The notes below the pieces were generated by a model, which did not search any database, had not been told where the DNA came from, and saw only the letters and a list, made by a program, of their open reading frames with translations. A DNA stretch of 17,351 bases, taken from Fidelibacterota bacterium. Lineage in GTDB: Bacteria; Fidelibacterota; UBA2242; JAFGTP01. Each line of letters opens with the position of its first letter. The stretch's first letter is position 1. Below, piece by piece: positions 15,788 to 17,351 of the stretch. Made by a program: the position numbers and the translations under genes. The DNA lies in assembly GCA_021735285.1 (NCBI GenBank), contig JAIPHI010000039.1:1-17351 (forward strand), read 5' to 3'.

Positions 15788-16371
15788 CTAAAAAATTATC
15801 AGAATTAAAAGAAAGCATAGTAAAAAATTCTGAAGAACGGGCTGAAACTATTCGTTCCAGAGCTGAGAAAGTTAAAGAACGAACTATTCGAACCTCAAAA
15901 CGGAAAGCAGATCGGATCCTCAGAAATGCTGAAAAAAGTGCAGAAGATGATTTCGAACGGGAAAAACGTAAGATTAAATATGACCTGGAAATCAATTCCA
16001 GAAAGAAAAAATTGACAATAGAGCAGAGAATTATAGATGATCTGAAAAATGAATTGGAAGAAAGATTAATAAATCTTTTTGACAATCGTAAATTAGATGA
16101 GTGGATCAAAAATCAGATCAAAGAGATTGTGCGGGATTCTATAGAACAATTTGTTTTACGATGTAATTCGGATCACCAGAAAAAATATAAAGAATTATGT
16201 GCAGACATAGACATCGAAGTTAAATCAGATGATATTAAGCCCGGTTTTCTTTTGAAAAGTGAAAAAGATGAATATGATTTTACATTTGAAACTCTGGCAG
16301 AAAATTTAGTAGAAAGTGGTAAAGAGGAAATATTAAAAGACTTGCAGGTTGCGGGGGAAAATAATGGGTAA
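15784..16371 (+). CDS. V/A-type ATPase subunit E (peripheral stalk)
   Basis: This 195-residue protein has a long, highly charged coiled-coil N-terminal half (about 1-105, rich in Arg, Lys and Glu). A globular C-terminal half follows, with patterns such as LKNELEERLINLFDN, EIVRDSIEQFVLRC and LAENLVESGKEEIL. That two-part design is the V/A-ATPase E subunit, which caps the catalytic head and pairs with subunit G as the peripheral stalk. Its start overlaps the stop of subunit F by four bases. Its end overlaps the start of subunit A by eight. Sequence identity in this family is low, so the assignment relies on layout plus position. Confidence 0.87.
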   Translation: MTKKLSELKESIVKNSEERAETIRSRAEKVKERTIRTSKRKADRILRNAEKSAEDDFEREKRKIKYDLEINSRKKKLTIEQRIIDDLKNELEERLINLFDNRKLDEWIKNQIKEIVRDSIEQFVLRCNSDHQKKYKELCADIDIEVKSDDIKPGFLLKSEKDEYDFTFETLAENLVESGKEEILKDLQVAGENNG

Positions 16372-17351
16372 AGGCATAATTTCACAGGTTTCAGGTCCTG
16401 TTGCAAGAGCAAAAAATGTCACTGGAATTGCCATGAGTGAAGAAGTTAGAATCGGTGAACAAGGATTGGTTGGGGAAGTTATTGAAGTGCATGGTGATGA
16501 AATTGTGATTCAAATTTACGAGGAAACCACGGGATTACAGCCTGGTGAAAAAGTAGTAGGAAAAGGGGCACCGCTTTCTGTAGAATTAGGCCCGGGATTG
16601 ATGGGCGAGACCTTTGACGGAATTCAGCGTCCTCTCAAAAAAATACGAAAGAAAGAAGGTATCTTTATCACGCCAGGTCAGGAGATCGAACCCTTATCCC
16701 GGGAAAAGGAATGGAAAGCTGAAATTAAAGTATCACAAGGTGATCAAGTAGGTCCCAATCATATTATCGCAGAGGTTCAGGAAACCAGTCTTTTAAAACA
16801 CCGCATTATTGTTCCTCCTGGCATTAAAGGAAAAGTTAAAAAAATAAATAAAAAAGATTCCTATAATATAGATGATACAATTTGTGTGGTTGAAACTGAA
16901 AATGGAGCAGAAGAATTAAAATTGTATCAAAAATGGCCGGTGCGGCAGAAAAGGCCTTTTTTAGAACGTATGTTGCCAGAAAAAATTCTATTCACAGGTC
17001 AGCGGGTAATTGATTTTCTGTTTCCGATAGCCAAAGGTGGTGTGGCAGCCATTCCCGGTGGTTTTGGCACAGGGAAAACGGTGACCCAACACGCTCTGGC
17101 AAAATGGGCTGATGCGGATATTATTATCTATATTGGCTGTGGTGAACGGGGCAATGAAATGGCCCAAGTACTGGAGGAATTCCCGGAACTTCAGGATCCC
17201 CATTCCGGCAAGAGTTTGATGGAACGAACTATCTTAATTGCCAACACCTCTAATATGCCGGTAACTGCTCGGGAATCCTCAATATATACCGGAATTACAA
17301 TAGCTGAGTATTTCCGTGATATGGGCTATGATGTGGCCATGATGGCGGATT
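16364..17351 (+). CDS. V/A-type ATPase subunit A (catalytic), 3' truncated by window end
   Basis: About 329 codons of the catalytic subunit are present; the remainder lies beyond the window. It starts at ATG 16364 inside the end of subunit E, after a GGGGG-type Shine-Dalgarno. The N-terminal beta-barrel opens with MGKGIISQVSGPVARAKNV. A V-type-specific insertion follows (about 85-200: ETFDGIQRPLKKI, then the bulge domain), then VRQKRPFLERMLP and TGQRVIDFLFPIAKGG. The P-loop is GGFGTGKT (232-239, K238). The catalytic Glu is E261 in CGERGNE. LMERTILIANTSNMPV and SIYTGITIAEYFRDMGYDV end the visible part. The P-loop second residue is Gly, where most V-type A subunits have Pro (GPFGSGKT). All other catalytic residues visible are intact. 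Confidence 0.96.
   Translation, partial: MGKGIISQVSGPVARAKNVTGIAMSEEVRIGEQGLVGEVIEVHGDEIVIQIYEETTGLQPGEKVVGKGAPLSVELGPGLMGETFDGIQRPLKKIRKKEGIFITPGQEIEPLSREKEWKAEIKVSQGDQVGPNHIIAEVQETSLLKHRIIVPPGIKGKVKKINKKDSYNIDDTICVVETENGAEELKLYQKWPVRQKRPFLERMLPEKILFTGQRVIDFLFPIAKGGVAAIPGGFGTGKTVTQHALAKWADADIIIYIGCGERGNEMAQVLEEFPELQDPHSGKSLMERTILIANTSNMPVTARESSIYTGITIAEYFRDMGYDVAMMAD

Noticed and set aside
15699..16412. Minus-strand frames opposite subunits E and A
   Set aside because: They are Ser/Arg-rich antisense products of Glu/Lys-rich coiled-coil coding sequence.

Overview
This is an AT-rich bacterial window (roughly one third G+C by eye) with compact, mostly ATG-initiated genes. Several starts have strong AGGAGG-type ribosome binding sites. 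A periplasmic-sensing hybrid histidine kinase, an XPB-type helicase and a bacterial V/A-type ATPase operon occur together. This suggests an anaerobic, low-GC lineage such as Halanaerobiales-like Firmicutes or another phylum with V-ATPases. No rRNA or other taxonomic marker is present, so this is only a lean.

Layout: (1) 1-399 is an AT-rich leader. (2) 400-5682, plus strand: a 1581-residue hybrid sensor kinase and a single-domain response regulator, probably one signalling unit. (3) 5735-10474, minus strand: a three-gene cluster encoding an XPB/RAD25-type DNA helicase and two motorless proteins. All three seem to carry versions of the same XPB-like N-terminal (damage-recognition-like) module. 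A UPF0158-family gene lies further upstream on the same strand (10732-11208). (4) 11209-11848 has no convincing gene. It holds an extended Shine-Dalgarno followed by a bare start-stop codon pair, a mosaic of 6-, 7- and 15-bp simple repeats, and an AT-rich inverted repeat. (5) 11849-17351, plus strand: a V/A-type ATPase operon read as [43-codon membrane ORF]-G/H-C-I-K-F-E-A, with subunit A cut by the window end. B and D are presumably beyond the edge.

The ATPase genes are tightly packed, with spacing from an 8-nt overlap to a 34-nt gap. They cover the peripheral stalks (E, G), the central shaft and its adaptor (F, C), the membrane stator (I), the c-ring (K) and the catalytic subunit (A). The c-subunit lacks the polar residues that usually bind sodium, so proton coupling is the better guess. 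The most promising items for a new system are the XPB three-gene cluster and the unannotated small membrane ORF that overlaps the first ATPase gene.
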